A stretch of 35,786 nucleotides of DNA from Treponema sp. (GTDB taxonomy: Bacteria > Spirochaetota > Spirochaetia > Treponematales > Treponemataceae). Location of the stretch: positions 1 through 35,786 of the forward strand of contig JAILDQ010000212.1 in the NCBI GenBank assembly GCA_024689365.1. Reading direction: 5' to 3'. A program made the translations under genes and the position numbers. How positions within the stretch are numbered: position 1 is the stretch's first letter; each line of letters starts with the position of its first letter. Below the pieces are notes generated by a model. It had not been told where the DNA came from. It saw nothing but the letters and a program-made list of their open reading frames with translations, and ran no database searches. Positions 35,709 to 35,786 of the stretch are shown in pieces.

Positions 35709-35786
35709 TTATGGTTCTATTTTAATGCTTTTTCCCTGTGAGCGCAATATCCTTTGGATGGCGAATTTTCCGCTTGTCATCGCCAT
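35709..35786 (-). CDS. possible C-terminal end of an upstream gene running off the right edge
   Basis: Minus-strand frame open to the edge, ending ...MAMTSGKFAIQRILRSQGKSIKIEP*; too short to assign. Confidence 0.3.
   Translation of the reverse strand: MAMTSGKFAIQRILRSQGKSIKIEP

Overview
This window looks like a chromosomal segment of a treponeme-like spirochete. That assignment is an inference from the gene set: TIGR03545/TIGR03546 pair, fliS-flgN, Bat/aerotolerance operon, GldA/GldFG-like ABC exporter. About 30 protein-coding genes fill most of the window. I saw no rRNA, tRNA, CRISPR array, transposase, integrase or phage genes. The gene complement is mostly ordinary. The most unusual signals are intergenic. 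(1) A dispersed element with a 52-nt core occurs at 6858-6909, in diverged form at about 8411-8450, and twice in an exact 114-bp tandem repeat at 29093-29340. It can form two hairpins, and one stem pair shows a compensatory T-A to C-G change. The copies flank a nucleobase permease gene and sit against a stand-alone AICAR-transformylase gene. (2) A roughly 215-bp nested foldback (28876-29092) has a GAAA-tetraloop hairpin inside it and a separate partial copy of its right arm next to it. (3) A short transcription unit on the minus strand (about 27374-27578) has an extended -10 promoter and an intrinsic terminator, and may be an sRNA or encode a small protein. (4) A sigma28-like promoter precedes fliS, and several promoters share a GCG(C/T) motif just before the -10 hexamer. 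(5) A REC-STAS-like-REC protein with a calcium-type DxDxDGxxD linker overlaps a hybrid histidine kinase gene. No searches or folding programs could be run, so family names rest on recognising motifs and sequence by eye.
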